64,000 bases of DNA from an uncultured Mailhella sp. (GCF_963931295.1 NZ_OZ007001.1:2049137-2113136); one strand, 5' to 3'. Shown: positions 1-9,258, counted from the first letter of the stretch. The notes: generated from the sequence alone by a model not told the origin. Translations and numbers: made by a program.

Positions 1-1
1 C

Positions 2-307
2 CGCGGTCAGTGGGAAGCCGCCCTGAGCCTCGGCATGCCCGTGGGCATGGCGGCGCGGCTGGTCGTTATTCCGCAGGCCGTCAGGCAGGGACTGCCCGCG
101 CTGGCCGGACAACTTGTTTCGCTCATCAAAGATACTTCCCTGGTGAGCGCCATTGCCGTGGCGGATCTGACCATGCGCACCCGCGTGGTCATTACCGACA
201 CTTTTCTGAGCTTTGAACTCTGGCTGCTTGCTGCGGCCGTCTACCTCGTTCTCACCTCGCTGGTCAGCATTCCTGCCCGGCTTCTGGAACGAAAGGAGCA
301 CTCATGA
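2..307 (+). CDS. Amino-acid ABC transporter permease, C-terminal part (5' end outside window)
   Basis: The reading frame is open from the window edge and ends in a TGA that overlaps the next start (ATGA). It reads QWEAALSLGMP...VIPQAVRQGLPAL, the cytoplasmic EAA loop that docks the ATPase in His/Glu/Arg-type permeases (BPD_transp_1), followed by one more hydrophobic helix. The protein would sit in the inner membrane and move a polar amino acid inward with the binding protein encoded next. The N-terminal two thirds lie outside the window. Translational coupling to the binding protein supports one operon. Substrate cannot be read from the sequence. Confidence 0.85.
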   Translation, partial: RGQWEAALSLGMPVGMAARLVVIPQAVRQGLPALAGQLVSLIKDTSLVSAIAVADLTMRTRVVITDTFLSFELWLLAAAVYLVLTSLVSIPARLLERKEHS

Positions 308-1113
308 AACATCTGTTCACCGCCTTTCTGCTGGCTCTCGGTCTGTCGTTCTGTCTGCCTTCCGCGGGCAGTGCGGCTCCTCGCGATTCCGTCATCGAGA
401 AGGTCGTGCAGCGCGGCACGCTGCGCGTGGGCTTTTCCTCGTTCGTGCCGTGGGCCATGCAGGACAAGGAAGGCAAGTACATCGGCTTTGAAATCGACGT
501 GGCCGAGCGTCTGGCGTCCGATCTCGGGGTCAGGTTGCAGCTTGTGCCCACCAGCTGGGACGGCATCATTCCTGCGCTGCTTTCCGGCAAGTTCGACGTC
601 ATCATCGGCAGCATGAGCATCACGCCGCAGCGTCTTCTGTCCGTGAACTTCTCCATTCCCTACGATCACGCCTACGTGGACCTCACTCTCAACAAGGAAA
701 AGTCCGGCGACATCAACCGGCTTGAGGATCTGAACCGGGAAGGCGTCGTCATTGCCGTGCGCACCGGCACCACGGCAGCCGCGGCCGCAACGAAGCTGTT
801 CCCGAAGGCGACGCTGCGCATGTTCAACGACGAGGCTCCGGCGGTGGAGGAAGTACTTTCCGGCCGGGCGCACGCCTTTGTTTCCAGCGCGCCGCTGCCC
901 GCCATGGAAACGCTGAAGCACGGCGATACGCTGGTGCAGAAGTTTGAAACGGGCCTTGCCATGCAGCCTGTGGCCTTTGCCGTGCCCAAGGGCGATTTCG
1001 ACACCCTCAACGTGTTCGACGGCTGGATCCGTCTTGTGGAAGAGGAAGGCTGGCTGCAGGAACGCCGCGATTACTGGTTCAAGTCCGACGCATGGCAGAG
1101 CAGGCTCAACTGA
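304..1113 (+). CDS. Amino-acid ABC transporter substrate-binding protein
   Basis: A 269-residue periplasmic protein of the HisJ/GlnH type (SBP_bac_3). Residues 1 to about 24 form a signal peptide ending GSA-A. The mature part has the family signature RGTLRVGFSSFVPWAM followed by GFEIDVAERLA, and the second-lobe region DVIIGSMSITPQR that contacts the ligand alpha-amino and carboxylate groups in relatives. Length is typical. It overlaps the upstream permease by 4 bp and the downstream permease by 22 bp, so the three are one transcriptional unit. No cysteine lipobox is visible, so it is probably free in the periplasm. The exact amino acid bound is unknown. Confidence 0.9.
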   Translation: MKHLFTAFLLALGLSFCLPSAGSAAPRDSVIEKVVQRGTLRVGFSSFVPWAMQDKEGKYIGFEIDVAERLASDLGVRLQLVPTSWDGIIPALLSGKFDVIIGSMSITPQRLLSVNFSIPYDHAYVDLTLNKEKSGDINRLEDLNREGVVIAVRTGTTAAAAATKLFPKATLRMFNDEAPAVEEVLSGRAHAFVSSAPLPAMETLKHGDTLVQKFETGLAMQPVAFAVPKGDFDTLNVFDGWIRLVEEEGWLQERRDYWFKSDAWQSRLN

Positions 1114-2036
1114 ACCGCATTCCCGGGCATTGCGGGGCCCGCAGCTGGCGCGAACTGAATTCGTGGGACGCCGTGCTTGTGCTTGCTGCCGTTTTTCTGG
1201 CGGCGGCGTTCTGCTGGCGTTCCGCGAGCGTGACGCAGCACGACTGGAACTGGAGCGCGCTGTGGCCGTATCTTGTGTCGCGCGACGCGTCCGGCGCGTG
1301 GCAGGCGGGCATGCTGCTCAAGGGGCTTTTCGGCACGCTCAGGCTGGGGTTCTGGTCGCTGATCGTCGCGCTTGTTTCCGGCGGTCTTGTGGGTGCGCTT
1401 TCCGCGAGGCAGCGGGGCTTTGCGGCCTGGCCCGCCACGCTCTACATCACCGTGCTCCGCAACACGCCGCCGCTGGTGCTGCTGTTTCTGGTGTACTTTT
1501 TTGCCGGCTCCTTTTTCACGGAACCCTTTCTGCGAGTGGAAGACGCCGTGGCCTCGCTGCCCGCATGGGCGCAGCAGACCTGTGCCGCTCTGTTCGCTCC
1601 GGCGGGGCAGATGGACCGCATGGCGGCGGCCGTGCTCACGCTGGGGCTGTATTCGGGCGCGTACGTGGCGGAAATAGTGCGCGGCGCGCTGGAAGCCGTG
1701 GACGAAACGCAGTGGGACGCCTCGGCCTCGCTCGGCATGAACGCGTGGCAGCAGCTGCGCTGGGTTATTGCGCCGCAGGCCTTCCGCATCATGGCTCCGC
1801 CGCTCACGGGACAGTGCATTTCCGTGTTCAAGGAAACGGCGCTGGCCTCGGCTATCTCCCTGCCCGAGCTCACGTTTCAGAGCCTTGAGGTCATGGCCGT
1901 TTCCCGCATGACCTTTGAACTCTGGATCGTCACCGCAGCCCTGTACCTTGGCGTGTCCTGCTTCTGGGCGTGGCTCGGTCGCCGCATGGAGCGGCGGGAA
2001 TTCCGACGCCGGAGCGCTTCCGCCGGCCGAGGCTAG
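1092..2036 (+). CDS. Amino-acid ABC transporter permease (second subunit)
   Basis: A 314-residue inner-membrane permease of the polar amino-acid family. A non-conserved cytoplasmic N-terminus and a first membrane segment precede the BPD_transp_1 domain, which carries TLRNTPPLVLLFLVYF-like helices and the EAA loop (EAVDETQWDASASLGM...VIAPQAFRIM). It starts inside the end of the binding-protein gene. With the upstream partial permease it would make the heterodimeric pore of a His/Glu-type importer. No ATPase gene follows; a terminator does, so the ATPase must lie upstream of the window. Confidence 0.88.
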   Translation: MAEQAQLNRIPGHCGARSWRELNSWDAVLVLAAVFLAAAFCWRSASVTQHDWNWSALWPYLVSRDASGAWQAGMLLKGLFGTLRLGFWSLIVALVSGGLVGALSARQRGFAAWPATLYITVLRNTPPLVLLFLVYFFAGSFFTEPFLRVEDAVASLPAWAQQTCAALFAPAGQMDRMAAAVLTLGLYSGAYVAEIVRGALEAVDETQWDASASLGMNAWQQLRWVIAPQAFRIMAPPLTGQCISVFKETALASAISLPELTFQSLEVMAVSRMTFELWIVTAALYLGVSCFWAWLGRRMERREFRRRSASAGRG

Positions 2037-2090
2037 AGAGGCTGGAGGCCGCTCTTTGCAGCTTGTAACCTTCCTTCCCACCCATCTTTG

Positions 2091-2130
2091 AAAAAGCGTC
2101 CGGACGGAACCGCCCGGACGCTTTTTTTTT
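2091..2130 (+). terminator. Rho-independent terminator of the ABC transporter operon
   Basis: GCGTCCGG pairs with CCGGACGC around a short loop, flanked by A5 on the left and a run of nine T on the right. It lies about 55 bp after the last permease stop codon. Confidence 0.85.
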
Positions 2131-2451
2131 AACTTTCGGTATCTGCGGAAGCAAAAGCGTTCCGCATTTTTTAGACTTTCGGCACGAAAGCTGAGGCAAC
2201 CGAAACAGAACGCCGCCCCGTACTGCGGGAACCTCTGCCTTTTTGCTTCCAGTGCCCTCAACGCCTTGGACTTGCCGCCCGAGCTCCCCAGCCCTAACAG
2301 GCACTGCCGAGCGCTCTCATCGCCGCTTACGCCCTGACTGACAGAACTCCCCGTCGCCCCGATAAAAGTTTTCGGAAAGAGGATGGGGGGGGCGGGGGAA
2401 GGAGGAAAGCCTTTTTTCAAAAGGGTTTCCTCCTTCCCCCGCTCATCTCCC
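2131..2451. other. Intergenic region between convergent genes
   Basis: No convincing gene was found in these ~320 bp. The only structured part is the long hairpin at 2392-2442, listed separately. The rest is C-rich sequence with no clear promoter or RNA fold that I can recognise. Confidence 0.5.
2392..2442 (-). terminator. Long hairpin after cbiA (terminator of the dsr-cbiA unit)
   Basis: Two 17-nt arms, 2392-2408 and 2426-2442, are exact complements made of G-rich and C-rich blocks, and the loop itself contains CCTTTT/AAAAGG. It begins 10 bp beyond the cbiA stop codon on the minus strand. The T tract after the stem is weak, so it may act as an RNA-stabilising 3' hairpin as well as a terminator. 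Confidence 0.6.
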
Positions 2452-3834
2452 CTACTTCCTGCATTCCTCAACAAAGTTTTTTGCCCAGTGGGGGACGGCG
2501 GGGGCGAAAAGGTGCGTCCAGCAGGCGAAGGTGCGGCGAACGAGCAGACCGTCGCAGTGCGTGCCGTGTTCTTCGTACATGCCCGTGCCCGGGGACAGGG
2601 TGAGGCAGCAGGACGGACGCCGGTTATCGGGCCATTCGCAGCGGGAGTAATGGAATTCGTGTCCGCGCCACACTCTGCCCAGCGGGTGAAAGGGGTTCTC
2701 CGCAACGACGCGGGCCGTGACGTAGCCGAGGCCCTGCGGGCGGCGGTAGAAGCGGGGCTGCGCGGGCAGAAGGCCTGCCATGGGATGTTCGCCGTCGTCG
2801 AGAAGAAGAGAGCGGCACAGCAGCATGAAGCCGCCGCATTCGGCGTAGATGGGCCGATTCGCCAGCGAAAGCGCGCGGATGTCTGCGAGATGGGACGAGG
2901 CGCTGATGGCGTCGGCAAAAAGTTCCGGGTAGCCGCCGCCGAGGTAGAGGCCGTCGATCTGCGGCCAGGGGGCGTCGTCGAAGAGGTCGAGGCGGACAAG
3001 GTCGGCTCCCGCGTCGCGCAGAGCCTCAAGATTCTCTTCGTAGTAGAACCACATGGCTCTGTCCTGCACATAGCCTATGCGGGGGCGCTCGGCGGGAACG
3101 GTCACCGGCGCGTCGTCTTCAGAAATATCGGGAATCGGCGGCGCGGTGCGCGCAAGAGAGAGAAAAACGCCCGCATCGGTGTGTTCTTCCAGCGTGTCGG
3201 CCAGCTTGTCGAGCACGGCGTGAAGGGAAGTGTCGGTCGTGTTCAGGGAAAGGCCCATGTGCCTCTCCGGCAGGGGATTGCTGCCGAGGCGCGGAAGAAT
3301 GCCGAGCACGGGAATGTCGGTATAGCTTTCGATGGCCCGGCGCAGCATGGAGCCGTGACGTTCTCCGGCCACGTTGTTCAGAATGACGCCCGCAAGGTGC
3401 AGGTCCTTCTCGAAATTCGCCATGCCGGAGACGATGGCCGCTGCGGTGCGGGTCATTTTTGCGCAGTTCATGGTGAGCACCACGGGGGCCTTCAGAAGAC
3501 GCGCCACATGCGCCGTGGAGCAGGAGCCCTGAAGATCGCGACCGTCGAACAGTCCGCGGTTGCCCTCAATGACGGCGATGTCGGGCCTGCGCCGGGCGCA
3601 GACGCAGCAGAACTGACGTTCGAGGGCCTCGTCGTTCAGAAAGTACGGGTCAAGGCAGGCGGCAGGTTTTCCCGCGGCCAGGGAGAGCCAGGCGTAGTCG
3701 ATGTAGTCCGGCCCTTTTTTGCAGGGCTGCACGGAGAGTCCCCGCCGGGTGAAGAGGCGGGAGAGCCCGAGAGAAACCAGAGTTTTGCCGCTTCCGCCGG
3801 AGAGTCCGGAAATGACGAGTCGAGGCTGCTGCAT
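2452..3834 (-). CDS. cbiA: Cobyrinate a,c-diamide synthase family amidase (CbiA/CobB), dsr-linked
   Basis: A 460-residue ATP-dependent, glutamine-using amidotransferase of the CbiA family. The N-terminal synthetase domain has the P-loop GGSGKT at residues 13-18 and the KKGPDYID stretch. The C-terminal class-I-like glutaminase domain has the nucleophile Cys333 in AECGGF and His in GHEFHYS near residue 392. In sulfate reducers this gene commonly follows dsrABD, where amidation of siroheme for sulfite reductase has been proposed; cobyrinate remains an alternative substrate. It lies 137 bp after dsrB-D, beyond a terminator-like hairpin. The sequence before the ATG is pyrimidine-rich, with no Shine-Dalgarno, yet the P-loop position fixes the start. 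Confidence 0.9.
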   Translation of the reverse strand: MQQPRLVISGLSGGSGKTLVSLGLSRLFTRRGLSVQPCKKGPDYIDYAWLSLAAGKPAACLDPYFLNDEALERQFCCVCARRRPDIAVIEGNRGLFDGRDLQGSCSTAHVARLLKAPVVLTMNCAKMTRTAAAIVSGMANFEKDLHLAGVILNNVAGERHGSMLRRAIESYTDIPVLGILPRLGSNPLPERHMGLSLNTTDTSLHAVLDKLADTLEEHTDAGVFLSLARTAPPIPDISEDDAPVTVPAERPRIGYVQDRAMWFYYEENLEALRDAGADLVRLDLFDDAPWPQIDGLYLGGGYPELFADAISASSHLADIRALSLANRPIYAECGGFMLLCRSLLLDDGEHPMAGLLPAQPRFYRRPQGLGYVTARVVAENPFHPLGRVWRGHEFHYSRCEWPDNRRPSCCLTLSPGTGMYEEHGTHCDGLLVRRTFACWTHLFAPAVPHWAKNFVEECRK

Positions 3835-3857
3835 GGGAAGAAAAGGAAAAAAGGTAA

Positions 3858-3892
3858 GGAAAAAGGGGAAGATCCCGAAAGATCTTCCCCTT
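3858..3892 (-). terminator. Intrinsic terminator or attenuator between dsrB-D and cbiA
   Basis: On the minus strand GGGGAAGATC pairs with GATCTTCCCC around TTTCGG and is followed at once by TTTTTCC. It sits between the two genes of the dsr unit, so it should lower cbiA transcription relative to dsrAB. A second small palindrome, TTCCAGCTTGCTGGAA, lies at 3897-3912. Confidence 0.75.
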
Positions 3893-3971
3893 GAAGTTCC
3901 AGCTTGCTGGAAAGGTGCCGGGGGCCGCCTAGAAAACGGCCCGTCGGAATCCCGCCGAGGCAGGGGCGATA

Positions 3972-5426
3972 TTATTCGCCTTCTTCAGTGGCACCCTGCT
4001 TGCCGGCGCCCTTGAGGCCGTACATGGTGGTGGAACCGGAGGACCAGTAAGCCACCTTTTCGTCGTCCACCAGAGCGGTGAGGACGTTCTTGACCTTGCG
4101 GGGGCTGGCGCCGGGGAACAGTTCGAGGAACTGGTTGAAGTAGAACTTGGTCTTGGCGCCGGGCTTGCTGGTCTTTTCGACGAGCCAGTTGTACACCAGG
4201 GCCTTGTCTTCTTCGGTCACGCCGGCGGCAGCGGCTTCAGCGTGGGCTTCGGCGCCCTTGTAGGCTTCGGCGGCCAGTTCAGAGAACTTGAACTGGGTGG
4301 ACTGACGCCAGCTGAAGTAGGCCTGTTCGCGGAAGTCGTCGATGAGCTGGGGGGTGAATTCCAGGTCGGTGAGTTCGAAGAACTTTTCCCAACCGATGCG
4401 TTCAGCCCAGTCGCCCAGACGTTCGTACTTGTGAGCGTTCTCGGCGTAGACGTCGAGGATGCGCTTCACAGTGGCGCACAGCGTGGGCCAGCGGGGCGGT
4501 TCGTTTTCGATGTAGGAAACGACGACCTTGGAGAACTTGGGACGGCTGATGCGGTTGGAGATCTTGCCGCCGACCATGATGATCACACCGTCGCCTTCGC
4601 CGTCGGAGATGGGCAGGGCGGGGCACATGGTGTAGCAGTTGCCGCAGTACATGCAGCGTTCCTGCTTGATGGCCACGGTGTTGATCTTCTTGCCGTTGAA
4701 GTCTTCCTTGGCGGGACGCACGGCGGCCACGGGGCAGGCGGCGACGGCCAGAGGAATTTCGCAGAGCTGGTCAACCCATTCCTGGTCGATCATCGGGGGC
4801 TTGCGATGGATGCCCACGATGCCGATGTCGGACACATGCACGGCGCCGCACATGTTGAGGCAGCAGGCCAGGGAGATGCGCACGGGGGCGGGCAGACGAT
4901 GGTTCTGGAAGTCGGAGAACACGGTGTCCATCAGAGCCTTCACCGGGCCGGAGGCGTCGGTGGCGGGGGTGTGGCAGTGCAGCCAGCCCTGCGTGTGGAT
5001 GATGTTGGTGACGCCGGCGCCGGTGCCGCCGATGGGGAACTTGTAGGAACCGGCAGCGAACTTGCGGGAAGCCAGGTCTTCCTTGAGGGCCTTGAGGGTT
5101 TCAAGGTCGGTGACCATGAATTCCACGTTGGAACGGGTGGTCCAGCGAACGTGACCGCCGCAGTACTTGTCGGCGATTTCGCAGATTTCGCGGATGTGCA
5201 CGGTGGTCATGGTACGGGCGCCGCCGCAGCGGACGGTATACACCTTGTCGCCGCTTTCGGCCACATGCATGAGCACGCCGGGTTCCAGGATTTCGTGGTA
5301 CAGCCACTTGCCGAAGTTCTTGGCAATGACCTCAGGGAAGAAGGAGTCGTACTTGCGGGGTCCGATATCGGAGATACGACCTTCCATGGGTTTTGCAGGA
5401 TTGTAACCGGAAGAAATAAAAGCCAT
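3972..5426 (-). CDS. dsrB: Dissimilatory sulfite reductase beta subunit fused to DsrD
   Basis: Residues 1 to about 381 are DsrB. Siroheme/[4Fe-4S] cysteines fall at C151, C188, C189 and C193, and a ferredoxin domain has C258, C261, C264 and C268 ([11 protein letters not shown]). An Ala-rich linker (about 382-404) leads into a C-terminal domain (about 405-484) with the DsrD features [11 protein letters not shown] and [17 protein letters not shown], a winged-helix protein that in other species is a separate ~78-residue product and activates DsrAB. No stop or frameshift lies between them. The enzyme reduces sulfite in the cytoplasm with DsrC and the membrane DsrMKJOP complex. The gene follows dsrA by 18 bp with a good AGGAG site. 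The fusion matches that reported in Bilophila wadsworthia. Confidence 0.97.
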   Translation of the reverse strand: MAFISSGYNPAKPMEGRISDIGPRKYDSFFPEVIAKNFGKWLYHEILEPGVLMHVAESGDKVYTVRCGGARTMTTVHIREICEIADKYCGGHVRWTTRSNVEFMVTDLETLKALKEDLASRKFAAGSYKFPIGGTGAGVTNIIHTQGWLHCHTPATDASGPVKALMDTVFSDFQNHRLPAPVRISLACCLNMCGAVHVSDIGIVGIHRKPPMIDQEWVDQLCEIPLAVAACPVAAVRPAKEDFNGKKINTVAIKQERCMYCGNCYTMCPALPISDGEGDGVIIMVGGKISNRISRPKFSKVVVSYIENEPPRWPTLCATVKRILDVYAENAHKYERLGDWAERIGWEKFFELTDLEFTPQLIDDFREQAYFSWRQSTQFKFSELAAEAYKGAEAHAEAAAAGVTEEDKALVYNWLVEKTSKPGAKTKFYFNQFLELFPGASPRKVKNVLTALVDDEKVAYWSSGSTTMYGLKGAGKQGATEEGE

Positions 5427-5444
5427 TTTTGCTCTCCTCTCTGA

Positions 5445-6764
5445 TTAGCGCAGGTGACGCTGACGGTAAGCAGCGATGTCACGGGTCCAGCCGCCGGGCA
5501 CTTCCTCTTCCTTGAAGAGAATGTAGGGGTTCGTGCGGGGCGCGATGACGTGCTGAGGAATGGCCGGAATTTCGGTCACTTCAAGCAGCTTCTGGAAGGA
5601 GAGACGCTTGATGGTTTCGCCAACACGTTCGCGGTTCTTGCCTTCTTCCATCCACCAGTCCCAGATCTTTTCGATGATGGACTTGATTTCGTCGAAGGGT
5701 TCTTCCGCGGGGATGAAGGGAACGAGCAGGGAGCCCATCTGAGCGCCGTCGAGGATGGGGGCCTTGGCGCCGACAAGGATGGAGGCACCGCGGTCGTCGC
5801 CGATGTGCAGAGCGCGGGGCATGGTGTTGATGCAGTGCATGCAGCGCACGCAGTTGGCGGTGTCGATGGACAGCTTGTTGCCGTCCCAGCTCATGCAGTG
5901 GGTCGGGCAGAGGTCGATGACTTCCTTCTGGAGGTCGAACTTGCCCCAGTCGCGGCCGGAGTGGGCGCCGGCATTGGGCTTGAAGCCTTCTTCACCGGCC
6001 ACATAGGCCTTCACGGCTTCCTGGTCGATCTTGATGTCGTCCTTCCAGGTGCCGATGACGGCGAAGTCGGAACGGGCCATGGAAGCCACGCAGCCGTTCG
6101 GGCAGCCGTCGAACTTGAACTTGAACTTGTAGGGGAACGCGGGGCGATGCAGTTCGTCCTGGTAGTCCTGAGTCAGCTGATAGCAGGCGAGCTGGGTGTT
6201 GTAGCAGGCGTATTCGCAGCGGGACATGCCCATGCAGGCAGCGGGGGTACGCAGGTTGGAACCGGAACCGCCGAGGTCCACTTCCATCTTGTGGGTCAGT
6301 TCGTAGAAGATTTCTTCAAGCTGAGGAGTCTGGGTGCCGATGAGCACCATGTCGCCGGTGGAACCGTGCATGTTGGTCAGACCGGAGCCGCGCAGATCCC
6401 AGATGTCGCAGATGCCGCGCAGATATTCGGTGCTGTAGAACTTGCCGGAAGGCTGAGCCACGCGGACGGTATGGAAATGGGCCACGCCGGGGAACTTTTC
6501 GGGCTGGTCGCAGTAACGGCCGATAACGCCGCCGCCGTAACCGAACACGCCGACGATGCCGCCGTGCTTCCAGTGGGTTTCCTTGTCTTCGTAGGAAAGT
6601 TCCATAATGCCCAGCAGATCTTCGGGAGCGTCGCTGGGAATCTGATAATCCAAGCCCTGAGCGTTCTTAGCTCTGCTTTCGGCAAGCTGCTTGATATCAG
6701 ATACAAAGCTGGGCCAGGGCCCGGATTCGAGCTGGTCCAACAGGGGGGTTGCATGTTTCGCCAT
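5445..6764 (-). CDS. dsrA: Dissimilatory sulfite reductase alpha subunit
   Basis: A 439-residue DsrA. C177, C183, C221 and C225 coordinate the siroheme-coupled [4Fe-4S] cluster in this family, and the ferredoxin domain has C286, C290, C305, C308 and C311. The start MAKHATPLLDQLESGPW was chosen over an upstream in-frame ATG at 6887 because it matches the conserved DsrA N-terminus and has a GGAGGT site 7 bp ahead. It forms the cytoplasmic alpha2beta2 sulfite reductase with the downstream DsrB-D. It is the first gene of the minus-strand dsr unit, and a long regulatory region separates it from the divergent gene at 7390. Confidence 0.98.
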   Translation of the reverse strand: MAKHATPLLDQLESGPWPSFVSDIKQLAESRAKNAQGLDYQIPSDAPEDLLGIMELSYEDKETHWKHGGIVGVFGYGGGVIGRYCDQPEKFPGVAHFHTVRVAQPSGKFYSTEYLRGICDIWDLRGSGLTNMHGSTGDMVLIGTQTPQLEEIFYELTHKMEVDLGGSGSNLRTPAACMGMSRCEYACYNTQLACYQLTQDYQDELHRPAFPYKFKFKFDGCPNGCVASMARSDFAVIGTWKDDIKIDQEAVKAYVAGEEGFKPNAGAHSGRDWGKFDLQKEVIDLCPTHCMSWDGNKLSIDTANCVRCMHCINTMPRALHIGDDRGASILVGAKAPILDGAQMGSLLVPFIPAEEPFDEIKSIIEKIWDWWMEEGKNRERVGETIKRLSFQKLLEVTEIPAIPQHVIAPRTNPYILFKEEEVPGGWTRDIAAYRQRHLR

Positions 6765-7389
6765 TGCCTTACCTCCACATGGTTGATTATGGGTCTGTCG
6801 CTTTGCCAACCAATGAGCCGGAAAAACTTTCCGTTCAGACAGAGCGACCCCTGATACACCAAAACCTGGCCGGATGTGCGAGGGCACAGTACAGTCCCGG
6901 CCTTACAGTGTGTACTCCGTACCTACCCTATTTTGAACTTGAGCACAATAGCTCCGGTTCTGTTCACAAGCCACCCGGGCGGGAGGAAACGGAAAAAAGG
7001 CTGAAAATGCTGTATTTTCAATGGGTAAAGTATGAAAGCGGGATTTCTCCCTCCTTTTTCGCATCTGCGGATGGTTCCTAAACGGAACGAGCGCAGGGGA
7101 TTTACGAAAAATCATTTCGGAGTTGATTTTTCAATTTATTGAAATATCAGACTTAAATTTTTATACAAAAATGTTTGAAGCTTGGATGACAAGGCAAAAA
7201 CCAAGAGAAAAAAAGAACAAGCTAAAGAGGACGGACCATTTATTTTTTCCTGGAAAGGCCTTCGGCGGGGCCGGAGAGCGCGGAAAATTTAAAGGAGGCA
7301 TAATACTTTATTTTTCCAGCATTAACAGATACGATTCGTCATCCCCTATCAAAAGGGCCTGCCAGTTTGAGGCCATATTCGGAGGTACA
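6765..7389. promoter_or_regulatory. Divergent promoter region between dsrA and the HMGL-Cache gene
   Basis: About 620 bp with no supportable gene, AT-rich from 7,120 to 7,330. It must hold the strong dsrA promoter (leftward) and the promoter of the gene at 7390. The inverted repeat TTTCAATTTATTGAAA (7129-7144) is a candidate operator. A GGAGGT Shine-Dalgarno at 7381-7386 defines the right-hand gene start. No -35/-10 pair could be assigned with confidence. Confidence 0.5.
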
Positions 7390-9219
7390 ATGATTCTTTT
7401 CAAGAAAAGTTCTGAGCGCAGCCTTCGTCTGGAAGAGAGGGCCGAACCCCAGCTCTACCGCGAACTTTTCCCCTATACCAAGATAGGGCGCATTGGATTC
7501 GACGGCACCATCATCACGCCCAGTCCCGCTGATCCCTGCTTCATCACCGACACCACCTTCCGCGACGGCCAGCAGGCCCGACCTCCGTACACGGTGAAGC
7601 AGATCGCCCATATATTTGATCTTCTGCACAAGCTGGGAGGCAAGAGCGGCCTTATTCAGGCTTCGGAATTCTTCATGTACTCGGCCAAGGACCGCAAGGC
7701 CATCGATACCTGTCGGGCCCGCGGCTACCGCTTCCCCCGCGTCACGGGCTGGATACGCGCCAACGAGAACGATCTGCGCCTCGCCAGAGACATGGAGTTC
7801 GACGAGGTGGGCCTGCTCACCAGCGTGTCCGACTATCATATCTACCTTAAATTAGGCAAAACCCGTCAGCAGGCCATGGACGACTATCTGCGCATCGTGG
7901 AACGCGCCCTCGAATGGGGCATCGTGCCGCGCTGCCACTTTGAAGACGTCACCCGCGCGGACATCCACGGCTTCTGCCTGCCCTTCGCCGCCAAGCTCAT
8001 GGAACTCGCCCGCAAGGCCTCCATGCCGGTGAAGATTCGCCTGTGCGACACCATGGGTTTCGGCGTGCCCTACACGGGCGCGGCCCTTCCGCGGTCGGTG
8101 CAGCGCATCGTGCACGCCTTCACCGACGAGGCCGGCGTGCCCGGTCAGTGGCTGGAATGGCACGGTCACAACGATTTCCACAAGGTGCTGGTCAACGGCG
8201 TCACCGCCTGGCTCTACGGCTGCGCCTCCGTCAACGGCGCGCTGCTCGGCTTCGGCGAACGCACGGGCAATACGCCCGTGGAAGCGCTGGTCATGGAATA
8301 CATTTCCCTCACCGGCAACGACGACGTGGCTGACACTACGGTCATTTCCGAAATCGCCGAGTACTTCGCCAAGGAACTCGACTACACCATTCCGCCGAAC
8401 TATCCCTTCGTGGGCAGCGACTTCAACGCCACGAGCGCGGGCGTCCACGTGGACGGCCTGTCCAAGAACGAGGAAATCTACAACATCTTCGACACGGCCA
8501 AGATTCTCAATCGGCCCGTGCCCATCATCATCACCGACAAGTCCGGCCGCGCGGGCGTGGCCTACTGGATCAACAGCAAGCTTGAGCTCGACGACAGCCG
8601 GAAGGTCACCAAGAAGCATCCCGCCGTGGGGCAGATCTACAACGCCATCATGCAGGCCTACGAGGCCGGACGAAACACCTCGTTCTCCAATAAGGAAATG
8701 CTGGCCCTCGTCAAGCAGTACATGCCCGAGCTCTTTGTTTCCGAACTGCAGAAGCTCAAGAGAATCGCCAGTCGTCTGGCTTCGGGCATCATGACCCGTC
8801 TGGCCGCGGCCTGCCGCGCAAGCCGCACGGATCAGGAACGCTGCAACGCCATGCAGAGCTTTGCCGATCATTACCCCTACATCCAGTTCATCACGCTTAC
8901 CGACGCCAAGGGCAAGCTGCTGCAGGCCGTGGTCACGGATGAGGAGAACGCTCCCAAGTACGGCCATCTGCCCGATCCCGGCTACGACTATTCCGATCGC
9001 GGCTGGTTCAAGATGCCCATGCAGGACGGCGAACTGCACGTGACCGACGTGTATCAGTCGCAGTACACCGGCGCGCTCATTCTTTCCGTGTCGCAGGCCG
9101 TGACCGACGACAACGATGAAATCGTGGGCGTGCTCTGCGGCGACATTCAGCTGGAGGAACTCCTCAAGCACACCGAAGATCTGGAAGCGGAAGAAAAGAA
9201 CGAAGACGCGCAGGCGTAG
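7390..9219 (+). CDS. HMGL-type pyruvate carboxyltransferase/citramalate-synthase-like enzyme with C-terminal Cache-like sensor domain
   Basis: A 609-residue cytoplasmic protein. The HMGL/LeuA TIM barrel begins with DTTFRDGQQ at residues 54-62 (metal and substrate site) and has the HGHNDFH metal motif near residue 258. Such enzymes condense acetyl-CoA with 2-oxo acids or cleave acyl-CoA analogues. After about residue 450 the sequence changes to a helical linker and then a PAS/Cache-like fold (about 500-595, with YDYSDRGWFKMP and SVSQAVTDDNDEIVGVLCGDI). No membrane segment separates the two parts, which is unusual because Cache domains are normally extracellular. ATG 7390 is preferred over 7123 because of its GGAGGT site and the family N-terminus. 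The substrate is not known. Confidence 0.75.
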   Translation: MILFKKSSERSLRLEERAEPQLYRELFPYTKIGRIGFDGTIITPSPADPCFITDTTFRDGQQARPPYTVKQIAHIFDLLHKLGGKSGLIQASEFFMYSAKDRKAIDTCRARGYRFPRVTGWIRANENDLRLARDMEFDEVGLLTSVSDYHIYLKLGKTRQQAMDDYLRIVERALEWGIVPRCHFEDVTRADIHGFCLPFAAKLMELARKASMPVKIRLCDTMGFGVPYTGAALPRSVQRIVHAFTDEAGVPGQWLEWHGHNDFHKVLVNGVTAWLYGCASVNGALLGFGERTGNTPVEALVMEYISLTGNDDVADTTVISEIAEYFAKELDYTIPPNYPFVGSDFNATSAGVHVDGLSKNEEIYNIFDTAKILNRPVPIIITDKSGRAGVAYWINSKLELDDSRKVTKKHPAVGQIYNAIMQAYEAGRNTSFSNKEMLALVKQYMPELFVSELQKLKRIASRLASGIMTRLAAACRASRTDQERCNAMQSFADHYPYIQFITLTDAKGKLLQAVVTDEENAPKYGHLPDPGYDYSDRGWFKMPMQDGELHVTDVYQSQYTGALILSVSQAVTDDNDEIVGVLCGDIQLEELLKHTEDLEAEEKNEDAQA

Positions 9220-9258
9220 TCTTCCGCCCCTGTGCCGGACACGGGGACATGTCTTTTC

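Noticed and set aside
2383..3894. A 503-codon plus-strand frame opposite cbiA.
   Set aside because: cbiA has P-loop, glutaminase triad and family length on the other strand; this is its shadow.
6930..6965. A possible Rex or HcpR operator (TTGTGCTCAAGTTCAA on the minus strand) in front of dsrA.
   Set aside because: The two halves do not match each other or a known consensus well enough.
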